The position numbers were made by a program, and so were the translations under genes. A stretch of 64,000 nucleotides of DNA, taken from contig NZ_AP022672.1 in the NCBI RefSeq assembly GCF_013374095.1, forward strand, positions 991,501 to 1,055,500. Reading direction: 5' to 3'. Source of the stretch: Sphingomonas sp. HMP6. GTDB taxonomy: Bacteria; Pseudomonadota; Alphaproteobacteria; Sphingomonadales; Sphingomonadaceae. The first letter of the stretch is position 1. Each line of letters opens with the position of its first letter. The notes under the pieces were generated by a model. The model had not been told where the DNA came from, ran no database searches, and worked only from the letters and a program-made list of their open reading frames with translations. Of this stretch, positions 49,139 through 57,582 are shown in pieces.

Positions 49139-50697
49139 GCGGCAACCTCCGTCGGCTGCTCCAGCCGCGGAAACAGCGCGACTGGCTGCTCAATTCGATA
49201 CCCGCCCTCGGCGAGCGGCGAATACCAGTGCGAGCCAATCGCGGTGGGTGTGCGGAGCGCAGGATCGATGCCCATCGCGTCGAGCAGCTTAGCGGCACTG
49301 GCCGGGATGACCGGCGCAATTGCCACCGCCAACTGCGCGATGCAGATGTAGAGCGTCGCGAGCACGGTCTCCATCCGCTTGGTGTCGGTCTTCTTGAGGG
49401 CCCACGGCGCCTGTTCGTCGATATAGGCGTTGCAGGCGAACACCGCCTGAATCCACGCCTCGGTCGCATGCGATAGCGCCAGTTCGTCATAGGCGCGCGG
49501 CATGACGTCGCGCACGGTCTTTTCGACCAGATCGAACAGCGCTCTATCGGCCTCGCTATGGCCGTGAATAGCAGGGAGCCAGCGGTCGCAATTCTTGAAA
49601 ATCTGGCTCAGCGTCCGTTGCGCCAGATTGCCGAAGCTGTTCGCCAGATCGGCGTTCGCGCGGGTGACGATCGCTTCGGGTGAGTAGCTCCCGTCCTGCC
49701 CGAAACTGATGTCGCGCAGCAGGAAGTAGCGCAGCGCGTCGACGCCGTAAGCCTCGGCCAGCGCGAGCGGATCGGCGGCATTGCCCGCTGACTTGCCCAT
49801 CTTGGCGCCATCGCGCGCCAGCACGAAGCCATGGCCGAACACCGATTTTGGCAGCGCCAGCTTCGCCGACATCAGGAAGGCCGGCCAGTAAACGGCGTGA
49901 AAGCGCACGATGTCCTTGCCGATCATGTGCAAATTGGCCGGCCAGAAGCGCGCGAAATCGCCATCGAGATCAGGATAGCCGAGCCCGGTGATGTAATTGG
50001 TCAGCGCATCGACCCAGACATACATAACGTGCCCCGGGCTGCCCGGCACCGGCACGCCCCAGTCGAAGCTCGTTCGCGACACCGATAGGTCGTTGAGCCC
50101 GCCCTCAACGAAGCGGATCACTTCGTTGCGGCGGCTGTCGGGCCGGATGAAATCGGGGTTGGCGACATAATGGTCGAGCAAGGGCTGCTGATACTTCGAC
50201 AGGCGGAAGAACCAGGTTTCCTCGGCAGTCCACACCACGGGCGTGCCCTGCGGTGAGAGCTTTCCCCCTTCCCCGCCGACGAGTTCCTTTTCGTCGTAAA
50301 AGGCTTCGTCGCGGACGGAGTACCAGCCTTCATAGCGGTCGAGATAGAGATCGCCCGCATCGGCCATTGCCTGCCAGATCGCTTGGCTGGCGGCATAGTG
50401 ATCAGCATCGGTGGTGCGGATAAAGCGGTCATGGCTGATATTCAAAGCCGCCGCCATCTCTTTAAAATAGCCTGACATTTCGTCGGCCAAAGCGCGCGTT
50501 TCGATCCCGCGGTCGCGCGCCGCCTGGGTCATTTTCAGACCATGTTCGTCGGTGCCGGTCTGAAAGCGCACCTCGCGTCCGGCCTGGCGTTGAAAGCGCG
50601 CGATTGTGTCGGCGGCAATCGCTTCATAGGCATGGCCGATATGCGGCCGCCCGTTGGGATAATTGATCGCGGTGGTGATATAGAATGGCTCGGTCAT
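49135..50697 (-). CDS. metG: Methionyl-tRNA synthetase
   Basis: A class I synthetase of 520 residues. The HIGH motif appears as NGRPHIGHAYEAIAADTIARF, and the KMSKS loop as GAKMGKSAGNAADP. There is no C-terminal dimerisation or tRNA-binding extension, and I see no multi-Cys zinc knuckle, matching the shorter MetG type. It lies in the run holB-metG-tatD-MBL; a 52-bp gap separates it from holB. Confidence 0.97.
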   Translation of the reverse strand: MTEPFYITTAINYPNGRPHIGHAYEAIAADTIARFQRQAGREVRFQTGTDEHGLKMTQAARDRGIETRALADEMSGYFKEMAAALNISHDRFIRTTDADHYAASQAIWQAMADAGDLYLDRYEGWYSVRDEAFYDEKELVGGEGGKLSPQGTPVVWTAEETWFFRLSKYQQPLLDHYVANPDFIRPDSRRNEVIRFVEGGLNDLSVSRTSFDWGVPVPGSPGHVMYVWVDALTNYITGLGYPDLDGDFARFWPANLHMIGKDIVRFHAVYWPAFLMSAKLALPKSVFGHGFVLARDGAKMGKSAGNAADPLALAEAYGVDALRYFLLRDISFGQDGSYSPEAIVTRANADLANSFGNLAQRTLSQIFKNCDRWLPAIHGHSEADRALFDLVEKTVRDVMPRAYDELALSHATEAWIQAVFACNAYIDEQAPWALKKTDTKRMETVLATLYICIAQLAVAIAPVIPASAAKLLDAMGIDPALRTPTAIGSHWYSPLAEGGYRIEQPVALFPRLEQPTEVAA

Positions 50698-50749
50698 CGC
50701 GGCGTCCTAGAGCATCGCACCCGCCAATTGAAGCCTTGCCGCCGCGGAT

Positions 50750-51727
50750 TTAGCGCGCGAGCCGCGCGACGATCCCGGCCATCTCATAGACCGTCGCCTG
50801 CGCATCGAGCGTCAGTGCGCGGGCCGTCGCCGCGAGAGTGCGCGCTGCGTCATAGCCGTCAAGCGCCGTGCGGAGCCGCTCACCGTGCAACGTCGGCGCG
50901 GCGGCGGCGATGAAGGCCGGTGCCCGCTCCAGAAACGCTTCATAACGCGGCTGTGCGGCCTTGAGCGCGAGGCTCTTGGCGAGTTTTACCCGACGACGGT
51001 TGTCGGGGTCGCCGCTTTGCGCAATCGCGGAGAGCGCGCTGTCGAGTGCGGCCAGATCGAGGCCGGCAAAGCCAAGAGCCCGCCCCGGCGATCCGTTGGC
51101 GATACGGATCAACGCGCCGACCTCTGCCGCATCGGCCGTGGGTATGCGCTCGCGCAACACCGACGTCATGGCGTCCTCGCTCAGCGGATCGAAACGCAAT
51201 TGCCGGCAGCGCGAGCGGATCGTCGGCAGCAAGCGTCCCGGCGCATGGCTGATCAACAGGAAGATCGTGCCTTGCGGCGGCTCTTCGAGGTTCTTGAGCA
51301 ACGCGTTGGAGGCACCGGGGCGCTCCAGATCGTCGACCGCATCGATGATGACGACCCGGCGCTCCGACATCGACGGGCGCGTCGCGAACATTGACCCCAG
51401 CGCGCGGACCTGCGCGATCGGGATCGAGCGCGCGAGATCGAGCCCGGTCTTGTCGCCTTCCTTCGGCTGACGCGTCAGTTCGCGATAATCGGGGTGCGAT
51501 CCGGCGGCGACGAGCTTGCGTTGCGCATTCTCCTCGGGAACGTCGAAGCCGGGCGGCAGCACCGCCCCTGCCCCATCCGCCAGCAAGCGCAGCGCCGCCG
51601 CACGCGCGAAACTTGCCTTGCCGATCCCCTCCGGCCCGGCGAACAGCCAGGCGTGGTGCAGCGATCCGCTTGTCATCGCCGCAGCGAACGCGGCGTGCGC
51701 GGCGTCGTTTCCGATCGGCAGGGTCAT
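50750..51727 (-). CDS. holB: DNA polymerase III delta' subunit
   Basis: The 325-residue AAA+ clamp-loader subunit begins GNDAAHAAFAAAMTSGSLHHAWLFAGPEGIGKASFARAAAL, with a degenerate P-loop typical of delta'. VVIIDAVDDLERPGASNALLKNLEEPPQGTIFLLISHAPGRLLPTIRSRC holds the Walker B and SRC motif. I do not see the zinc-binding cysteine cluster of the E. coli protein. It overlaps tmk by 4 bp. Confidence 0.94.
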   Translation of the reverse strand: MTLPIGNDAAHAAFAAAMTSGSLHHAWLFAGPEGIGKASFARAAALRLLADGAGAVLPPGFDVPEENAQRKLVAAGSHPDYRELTRQPKEGDKTGLDLARSIPIAQVRALGSMFATRPSMSERRVVIIDAVDDLERPGASNALLKNLEEPPQGTIFLLISHAPGRLLPTIRSRCRQLRFDPLSEDAMTSVLRERIPTADAAEVGALIRIANGSPGRALGFAGLDLAALDSALSAIAQSGDPDNRRRVKLAKSLALKAAQPRYEAFLERAPAFIAAAAPTLHGERLRTALDGYDAARTLAATARALTLDAQATVYEMAGIVARLAR

Positions 51728-52356
51728 GGCAGAAGATCGGCCACCGCGGCGAACACCGCGGCGGCGACCGCATCCACGTCGCCCCCCGCATCGATCAGCC
51801 GGAAGCGATCGGGCTCGTGCGTCGCAAAGCGGCGGAAGGCGGCGGCGACATCGGCGTGGAACGCATCGCCCCGCGCCGCGAAGCGATCGGCCGCTTCGCC
51901 ATCGCGGCCCGCTGCGCGTAGCCTGCCTTGGTCAGGCGCGAGTTCGAGCACCAACGTCCGGTCGGGCAACATCCCGCGCGACCCGAAGGCGTGGAGCGCG
52001 AGCACCGCTGAATCGTCGATACCGCCCGCGACGCCCTGATAGGCGCGGCTGCTGTCGAGAAAGCGGTCGCAAATCACCCAGCGCCCGGCCCCGAGCGCGG
52101 GGCGGATCGTTTTTTCGACATGATCGGCACGCGCGGCGGCGAACAGCAACGCTTCGCTATGCGCACTCCACCGCGTCACGTCCCCCTGCATGAGGAGCGT
52201 GCGGATCGCCTCGGCACCCTCGCTGCCGCCCGGTTCGCGGGTGACCAGCGCATCGATCCCGCGCTCAGCCAGCGAAGCGACGAGCAAGCGCGCCTGAGTC
52301 GATTTGCCAGCCCCCTCCCCGCCCTCAAGCGAGATGAAGCGCCCGGTTACCGCCAC
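51724..52356 (-). CDS. tmk: Thymidylate kinase
   Basis: Phosphorylates dTMP to dTDP. The 210-residue protein has the P-loop FISLEGGEGAGKSTQARLL, the DR(Y/F/H) motif as VICDRFLDSSRAYQG and the lid region near the end. The tmk-holB pairing is conserved in proteobacteria. It starts 4 bp downstream of the carboxypeptidase gene. Confidence 0.97.
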   Translation of the reverse strand: MAVTGRFISLEGGEGAGKSTQARLLVASLAERGIDALVTREPGGSEGAEAIRTLLMQGDVTRWSAHSEALLFAAARADHVEKTIRPALGAGRWVICDRFLDSSRAYQGVAGGIDDSAVLALHAFGSRGMLPDRTLVLELAPDQGRLRAAGRDGEAADRFAARGDAFHADVAAAFRRFATHEPDRFRLIDAGGDVDAVAAAVFAAVADLLP

Positions 52357-52360
52357 CGGC

Positions 52361-53530
52361 TCAAGCGCCGAACAGGCCCATCAGCCCGGCCCAGGCGCGG
52401 CCGAAGAAGCCCGCTTCGTCTACGTCATTGGCGGCGACGAGCGGCAGACGCTGCGGCGGCAGATCGGGCGTGGTGACGATCAGATCGGCAATATGCTGCC
52501 CGGCCTTGATCGGTGCCTTGATCGGGCCGTCATAGCTGACGGTGAGGCGCATTTCGGGCACCGCACCGGCGGGCATCGTCGCGGTCAGATTGGTCGGCGC
52601 GACCAAGCCTACGGTGCTTGCGCTGCCGAGCTGGACTTCGGCGGTCTCGATTTGCTTGCCCTTGGCCAGGATCGGCTTGGCCTGCCACGCGCGGAAGCCC
52701 CATTCCATGAACTTGACCGATTCCTCGGCGCGCTGACCCGACGTCCCGAGCCCCGCCATCACCATCACCAGGCGGCGGCCGCTTTGCTCGGCCGAGCCGG
52801 TGAAGCCGAAGCCCGCTTCCTCGGTATGGCCGGTCTTCAGGCCATCGGCCCCAGCGACTCGCCCGAGCAAGGGATCGCGATTGGCCTGGTCGATCGGCTT
52901 GGCATCACCCAGCGTCTTACCCCAGGTGAAGCTGCGGAGCGAATAGAAGCGCTTATAGAGATCGGGATGATCCTTGATCGTAGCGCTCGCCAGCTTTGCC
53001 AGATCGCGTGCGGTGACATAGGTGCGCCCCTCGTCGGGCCAGCCGTTCGACGTCCCGAAATGGCTGTTGGTCAGGCCGAGCTTTACCCCCGCCCGATTCA
53101 TCCGGTCGGTAAAGGCGCTTTCGGTGCCCGAAATGCCTTCGGCCAGCACGACGCAGGCATCGTTGCCGGAAAGCGTGACGATGCCCTTCAGCAGATCGCT
53201 AACAGTGGGTTCCTCACCGACGCCGAGGAACATGGTCGAGCCCTGGCTGTGCCACGCGCGCCATGTCTCTGGCCGGACCGGGAATTTCTGGTCGAGCTTC
53301 AATTCGCCCGACTTGATCATGTCGAACGCGACATAGACCGTCATCATCTTCGCCATCGAAGCGGGCGGCATCCGCCGATCGGCATCCTTGGCATAGAGGA
53401 TCGCGCCCGACGAAAGATCCTGGAGATAGGCGACGGGCGCAGGAGTCTGATAGTCCGGCGCAGCGACGGCGGGGCACGTGGCGGCGATCGCGACGGTGGC
53501 GGCGGCGAGGACTTTGTTGCGCAAGGACAT
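52361..53530 (-). CDS. D-alanyl-D-alanine carboxypeptidase (DacA/DacC type)
   Basis: A penicillin-binding protein of 389 residues that trims the terminal D-Ala from peptidoglycan stem peptides. It has a signal peptide ending VAA-AP, then the triad SMAK (58-61), SGN (121-123) and KTG (231-233). The C-terminal PBP5-like domain (about 280-370) and an amphipathic end (GFFGRAWAGLMGLFGA) could attach it to the membrane. It sits between rlpA and tmk. Confidence 0.95.
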   Translation of the reverse strand: MSLRNKVLAAATVAIAATCPAVAAPDYQTPAPVAYLQDLSSGAILYAKDADRRMPPASMAKMMTVYVAFDMIKSGELKLDQKFPVRPETWRAWHSQGSTMFLGVGEEPTVSDLLKGIVTLSGNDACVVLAEGISGTESAFTDRMNRAGVKLGLTNSHFGTSNGWPDEGRTYVTARDLAKLASATIKDHPDLYKRFYSLRSFTWGKTLGDAKPIDQANRDPLLGRVAGADGLKTGHTEEAGFGFTGSAEQSGRRLVMVMAGLGTSGQRAEESVKFMEWGFRAWQAKPILAKGKQIETAEVQLGSASTVGLVAPTNLTATMPAGAVPEMRLTVSYDGPIKAPIKAGQHIADLIVTTPDLPPQRLPLVAANDVDEAGFFGRAWAGLMGLFGA

Positions 53531-53550
53531 TGGGTTCGATCTCGATCTTG

Positions 53551-54462
53551 TCAGTCGGAGTGAAGGATTCGTGCAGCGCCATAGCCGCGTCGAGCCACCC
53601 CGTCACGCGCGCGGGCGGCTTCGGCGGAACTGGTGAACGGGCCGAGTTGGACGCGGTAAAGCCCGCCCGATGCAGCGACGCGGCCGCCCAGGTCGCGTGC
53701 CAATGCGGTCGCGCGCGCCGCGGAAGACAGTGCGGCCACCTGGACGTAGAAGCCGCCGGTGGCGCGTTGCGACGGCGGGGCGGCTGGCGCCGGGGCTGGC
53801 GCGGGTGCCGTTGCGCGCGCCGGCGGGCGGGTCGGCGCGCGGGCTGGTGTCGTGGCGCGCTGCGGGGCGGCCCGTACGGGGAGTTTACGGCGCAAGGCGG
53901 TCAGCAACGCCGGCGGCGCGTCGAGCCGGGGCGCGGCAGCACGCCCGGAGCGCAACGCCATCTCGTCCTGCGGGCTGGTGACCACGCTCCGCACACGGAC
54001 CGGCGCACGATCGCCGACGCCGAGCGCCTGTGCGGCACCCGGCGACAGCGCAACCAGCGCACCGCCCGTTTCGCGCCCGACCACCAGCGCCACGATCGTC
54101 CGCCCGCTATCGAGGGCTGTGAGTTCGACCAGCGTGCCGGGGGCCAGCCCCGCATAGCCGACGCCGACCGCGACGTTGCTCCACCGTGCCTCGGGCAGCT
54201 CCGCCATCATCGTTGCGTAGCCGACGCCATCGTCATGCGCCTCGCCAGAGGTCCCGCGCGGGCCGCGCGTATCCGCAACCTCGGGCGGCAGATCGGAGGG
54301 ACGCTGGATTTGCACCGTCGCGGGGCCCGACCAAAGCTCGGGCTTCATCGGCGCGCGGTCGCCCGCGGTGCCGCGCTGCGCCGCGGTGGCCGCTTCAGCG
54401 CCAAAACCGCCACTGGCGAGCAGGAGTCCGAGCAGGATCACCACGCTATTGCTCGACCGCAT
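53551..54462 (-). CDS. RlpA/SPOR-domain envelope protein
   Basis: The 303-residue protein starts with a signal peptide (VVILLGLLLASGGFGAEA). A double-psi beta-barrel-like segment (GYAGLAPGTLVELTALDSGRT; LSPGAAQALGVGDRAPVRV) is followed by an Ala/Pro/Arg linker (about 195-235). A C-terminal SPOR domain ends it (GGFYVQVAALSSAARATALARDL; YRVQLGPFTSSAEAARARDGV), which binds denuded septal glycan. The usual RlpA ASWYG and TANGE-type catalytic motifs are not visible, so it may not be a lytic transglycosylase. Overlaps mltB by 17 bp. Confidence 0.82.
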   Translation of the reverse strand: MRSSNSVVILLGLLLASGGFGAEAATAAQRGTAGDRAPMKPELWSGPATVQIQRPSDLPPEVADTRGPRGTSGEAHDDGVGYATMMAELPEARWSNVAVGVGYAGLAPGTLVELTALDSGRTIVALVVGRETGGALVALSPGAAQALGVGDRAPVRVRSVVTSPQDEMALRSGRAAAPRLDAPPALLTALRRKLPVRAAPQRATTPARAPTRPPARATAPAPAPAPAAPPSQRATGGFYVQVAALSSAARATALARDLGGRVAASGGLYRVQLGPFTSSAEAARARDGVARRGYGAARILHSD

Positions 54463-55492
54463 CGGCGAGCAACCCCACCGACAGCGCGTAAAAATTGGAA
54501 CAATTATAGTCCAGGATCACGCGGTAATTCCCCGTCAGCAGATAGGCCGTCTTGCCCGGACCGTCGGGCTCGATCAACGTCGCCAGCTCGGCATCACCAG
54601 GCCAGCCGCGCGTCAGCGCCGCAATGCCAAGCGCACGCCATTCGGCCATGGTCTTCCAACCGCTGTGCCGCGCGAACACCTTCACGCAGCGCGGCGACAG
54701 CAACCGGTTGGTGATCTGGCTGCGATCGAACGTCGGCGGTACCGACACGGCCATGCCCCACGGCTGCCCCGGCCGCCACCCGGCATTGGCGAAATAGTTT
54801 CCGATCGACGCGAGCGTATCGGCTTGGCTGCTCCAGATATCGGCGCGCCCATCGCCATCGCCGTCGCGTGCCAGACGCAGATAGACCGAGGGCAGGAATT
54901 GCGACCCGCCGGTCGCGCCTGCCCAACTGCCGATCAGTTGCGATCGCGCGACCCCGCGGTCCATCATTTGCAAGGACGCGATGAATTCGTCGGCGAACAG
55001 ACTACGCCGTCGCCCCTCATACGCCAGCGACGCCAGCGCGCGCGGCAGATCGAACCCACCCATCACCCGGCCATAGCTCGTCTCATGGCCCCATATCGCA
55101 ACCATGATTGATTCGGGCACGCCGGTCTGCGCCTCGATCCGCTGCAAGCGCGGTCGCGCGGAGAGATAGGCGTTCCGCCCGCTCGCGATCAGCGCCGCGC
55201 TGAGATGTTGCGCTTTATAGGGCGCGAAATCGGGGATGGGGGCGTTCGGGTTGGCGCCTGGCTGCTGCCTGTCCAAATCGACGACGCGCTGGTTGAGCGT
55301 CAAGGTCGGCATCACCGCGTCAAGCGTCGCGCGGCTGACCCCCTTCGCGTCGGCCTGCGCGCGTAACGTCAGCAGATAGCTTTGAAATCCAGCCTCATCC
55401 TGCGCAAGCGCTGGTCCGCCTAGCGAAAGCGCCCCAACCACAGCAAGCGCCGCTATCCGGATCCGCCGTACGAGATTTTTCGTGCCCACCAT
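54446..55492 (-). CDS. Lytic murein transglycosylase (MltB family)
   Basis: The 348-residue protein has a signal peptide (IAALAVVGALSLGGPALAQ). The MltB domain is marked by IEAQTGVPESIMVAIWGHETSYGRVMGGFDL, in which the Glu of HETSYG is the catalytic acid. Further blocks are SWAGATGGSQFLPS and LATLIEPDGPGKTAYLLTGNYRVIL(D)YNCSNFYA. It cleaves glycan strands, forming 1,6-anhydro ends. It leads the minus-strand run with the SPOR protein and carboxypeptidase, a peptidoglycan-remodelling trio. Confidence 0.94.
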   Translation of the reverse strand: MVGTKNLVRRIRIAALAVVGALSLGGPALAQDEAGFQSYLLTLRAQADAKGVSRATLDAVMPTLTLNQRVVDLDRQQPGANPNAPIPDFAPYKAQHLSAALIASGRNAYLSARPRLQRIEAQTGVPESIMVAIWGHETSYGRVMGGFDLPRALASLAYEGRRRSLFADEFIASLQMMDRGVARSQLIGSWAGATGGSQFLPSVYLRLARDGDGDGRADIWSSQADTLASIGNYFANAGWRPGQPWGMAVSVPPTFDRSQITNRLLSPRCVKVFARHSGWKTMAEWRALGIAALTRGWPGDAELATLIEPDGPGKTAYLLTGNYRVILDYNCSNFYALSVGLLADAVEQ

Positions 55493-55597
55493 GCGGCATT
55501 AGTGGCACAGCCGCCCGCCGACATGAACCCCCAAAGCCCTGTCACGCACCACAAACCTTGCACAAGTCGCCGTTCGCTGGCTATGCGAAGCCAGCGC

Positions 55598-55687
55598 GGA
55601 GAGATGGCCGAGTGGTTTAAGGCAGCGGTCTTGAAAACCGCCGTGGGTGCAAGCTCACCGTGGGTTCGAATCCCACTCTCTCCGCCA
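55598..55687 (+). tRNA. tRNA-Ser(UGA)
   Basis: The acceptor stem GGAGAGA (55598-55604) pairs with TCTCTCC, then discriminator G and an encoded CCA. The D-arm follows as TGGCCGAGTGGTTTAAGGCA. The anticodon stem-loop GCGGT-CTTGAAA-ACCGC gives anticodon TGA. A long variable arm (GTGGGTGCAAGCTCAC) and T-arm with GGTTCGAATCC complete it; the long variable arm confirms serine. It sits at the junction between backbone and accessory DNA. Confidence 0.97.
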
Positions 55688-55740
55688 ATTGCTCCTGTAA
55701 AGTATTGATTTAATTCATGAATGCACCCGCGGGGGATTTC

Positions 55741-55759
55741 GGTCCCACTACAGGTCCCA
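55741..55759. repeat. Paired GGTCCCA heptamers downstream of tRNA-Ser
   Basis: GGTCCCA occurs at 55741-55747 and again at 55753-55759, 12 bp apart start to start, 54 bp after the tRNA CCA. Short direct repeats at such spacing are typical of integrase arm-binding sites near attachment sites. No integrase gene or second tRNA end is visible in the window. Confidence 0.35.
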
Positions 55760-55869
55760 TTTCGGCGTTTCGATGCCCGATGTGCAGGTCGGTCGATCGG
55801 GAACCAACATGACGGGCAGTTGACTCGCGAGAGAAATCAATCACTTTTGGAAGATCGGTTTTGGAAGGT

Positions 55870-56664
55870 ATCCAACATCTCGAGCGGCGCCGGATCTGTC
55901 GCGGTCTCGGCGCGGTCGGCGTTGCCAAACACCGACGCGACTTCAGGCACCGTCTTGATCAGCCGGTCGGTCTGATGGAGCAGGCGCAACGCCTGCGCGG
56001 TCGAGATGCCCGGGAGCGCCGAAGGCATATAGAGCAAGTCGCCCTCGTTCATCTGCGGCATGAACTAGCCGCCGAGCTGGCCGAGCGGCGGGGCCGTTGT
56101 GGCGAAGACGAAGGCCGCAATCACAAGCGTAGCTCTGGGCCGCAGCATCACCCAGTCGAACGCGGGGCGATAGATCGCGGTTAGCCAGCGGTTCATCGGA
56201 TTGCTGCTCTCGGCCGGGATACGGCCGCGGATCAGCCAGCCCATTAACATCGGCACGAGGGTCACCGACAGCAAAGCCGCGCCCGCCATCGTATAGGTCT
56301 TGGTGAAGGCGAGCGGCGCGACCAACCGGCCTTCATGCCCCTGGAGATTGAACAGGGGCATGAACGAGAAGGTCATGATCAGCAGGCTGAGAAACACCGC
56401 TGGCCCGACCTCGCTCGCCGCCGTTGTGATCACCCGCCAGCGCGCCTCGCCCGACAGGGTTTCGCCGGGAAGGTCGTGCGCCCAGCGTTCGAGATGCTTG
56501 TGGGCGTTCTCGATCATCACGACGGCTGCATCGACCACCGGGCCCATCGCGATGGCGATCCCGCCCAACGACATGATGTTGGCGTTCACGCCCAGGACGC
56601 GCATCACGAGGAACGCGATGAGCTCCCCGATCGGCAGCGTCAGGATCTCCTTGTTGACCCGTTC
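55870..56664 (-). pseudogene. Decayed heavy-metal RND efflux pump (CusA/CzcA family) fragment
   Basis: About 265 codons of a ~1,050-residue RND pump remain. They start within VNKEILTLPIGELIAFLVMRVLGVN at about 56660 and run through MSLGGIAIAMGPVVDAAVVMIENAHKHLERW, PLFNLQGHEGRLVAPLAFTKTY and the following membrane helices. An in-frame TAG (56062-56064) falls just before [14 protein letters not shown], where the family has Glu. The reading frame resumes to DPAPLEM and then ends abruptly at about 55870. Both ends and the internal stop show it is a relic, probably of a metal-resistance operon. Confidence 0.9.
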
Positions 56665-56976
56665 TTATAACCTATATGGTTTTATGCGGTACATCGAAAT
56701 CTTCAAGGCCAGCCTCGGCGTGATGATGATTCAAGACGACAGACGGCCTGGCACCCCGTCGTGACAGCCCTCTCGATGCCTCTTCCTAGCTCTGAAAAAG
56801 CAGTATTGAAATGGCCCAAGGATACCAGATCGAATATCTGGATCATCGTCGCCGCTACGCCTTGGAAAGTAATCGAGCGTCGCGACCGCGACGACCCGCT
56901 ATCAGTCTGCAAGCAATTTCATTCTGCGGCCTTGTGCTTCAAGTATAGCCCGCATCCGATCCTGATCGTCAGAGCG
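56665..56976. other. Low-coding junction with one weak small ORF
   Basis: Base composition drops locally in AT (TTCTTATAACCTATATGG near 56671). No family is recognised. A 45-codon plus-strand frame at 56811-56948 reads MAQGYQIEYLDHRRRYALES and ends in a hydrophobic stretch; it lacks an SD and may be a fragment of a lost gene. Otherwise I see nothing in this stretch. Confidence 0.4.
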
Positions 56977-57309
56977 CTACGGTTCTTCGAGCGAGAAAAT
57001 GCGCTTCATTTCAATCCATTTCTCGCCGACCGCAGCCATTGGCAGCGGCTTTTGAAACTTCCACATCAGTTTCTGCCACTCGGGCTCACGCGGCTGCGGT
57101 GGACGCGCGCGGGGATAGTCTTCGCTGACCGTCATGAGCATGAACATCCGGGTACCCGTGCGCCAGATTTCCATGTCGAGGACGCCCGATGCGCGAATGT
57201 CGGCGATAATCTCAGGCCACACGCCGCCCGGCGCGTGCCACGCTTCATACTCGGCGATCATTGCGGCGTCATCGACAAGGTCGAGTGCGAAGCACAGTCG
57301 TTGGGTCAT
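56977..57309 (-). CDS. L-rhamnose/6-deoxysugar mutarotase (RhaM family)
   Basis: RhaM proteins interconvert alpha and beta anomers of L-rhamnose (relatives act on L-fucose). The 110-residue protein has the compact ferredoxin-like fold signature: RLCFALDLVDDAAMIAEYEAWH (with the conserved Tyr and His), VWPEIIADIRASGVLDMEIWRTGTRMFMLM and the C-terminal WQKLMWKFQKPLP. It is divergent from the GH16 gene across 273 bp and points to a deoxysugar substrate for the locus. The exact sugar cannot be read from the sequence. Confidence 0.88.
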   Translation of the reverse strand: MTQRLCFALDLVDDAAMIAEYEAWHAPGGVWPEIIADIRASGVLDMEIWRTGTRMFMLMTVSEDYPRARPPQPREPEWQKLMWKFQKPLPMAAVGEKWIEMKRIFSLEEP

Positions 57310-57475
57310 GCGATCGACCTTTGGGCTTCCATTACGCCCCCGGCGCGTCGCTGATCGGCAAACGCTACTTCAGACATAATCTCCGTTTGGCGCAACATTC
57401 TCATCGTCCGTTCCTTCGCCTGTTCGGCGCGCGCGCCAATCCACCGCATTCCACGCCCAAGCGTCATACCAGATA

Positions 57476-57491
57476 TTTTGCATATGCGAAA
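57476..57491. promoter_or_regulatory. TTT-N-GCATATGC-N-AAA palindrome between mutarotase and GH16 genes
   Basis: TTTTGCATATGCGAAA is symmetric at 14 of 16 positions and sits 91 bp upstream of the GH16 start in the divergent intergenic region. It has the size and symmetry of a repressor operator such as those of LacI/GntR-type sugar regulators. No regulator gene is in the window. Confidence 0.4.
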
Positions 57492-57582
57492 TCCATGTGC
57501 ACTTATGAATTGCATTATTGCTGAATAAGCATCACAATCGCACTGCAGCCACTCGATTGACGCGGGCGCATGAAGAGGACTC

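Noticed and set aside
56703..56912. 69-codon minus-strand frame between the pump relic and the mutarotase gene
   Set aside because: No SD, no family features, and composition of non-coding sequence; not supported as a gene.
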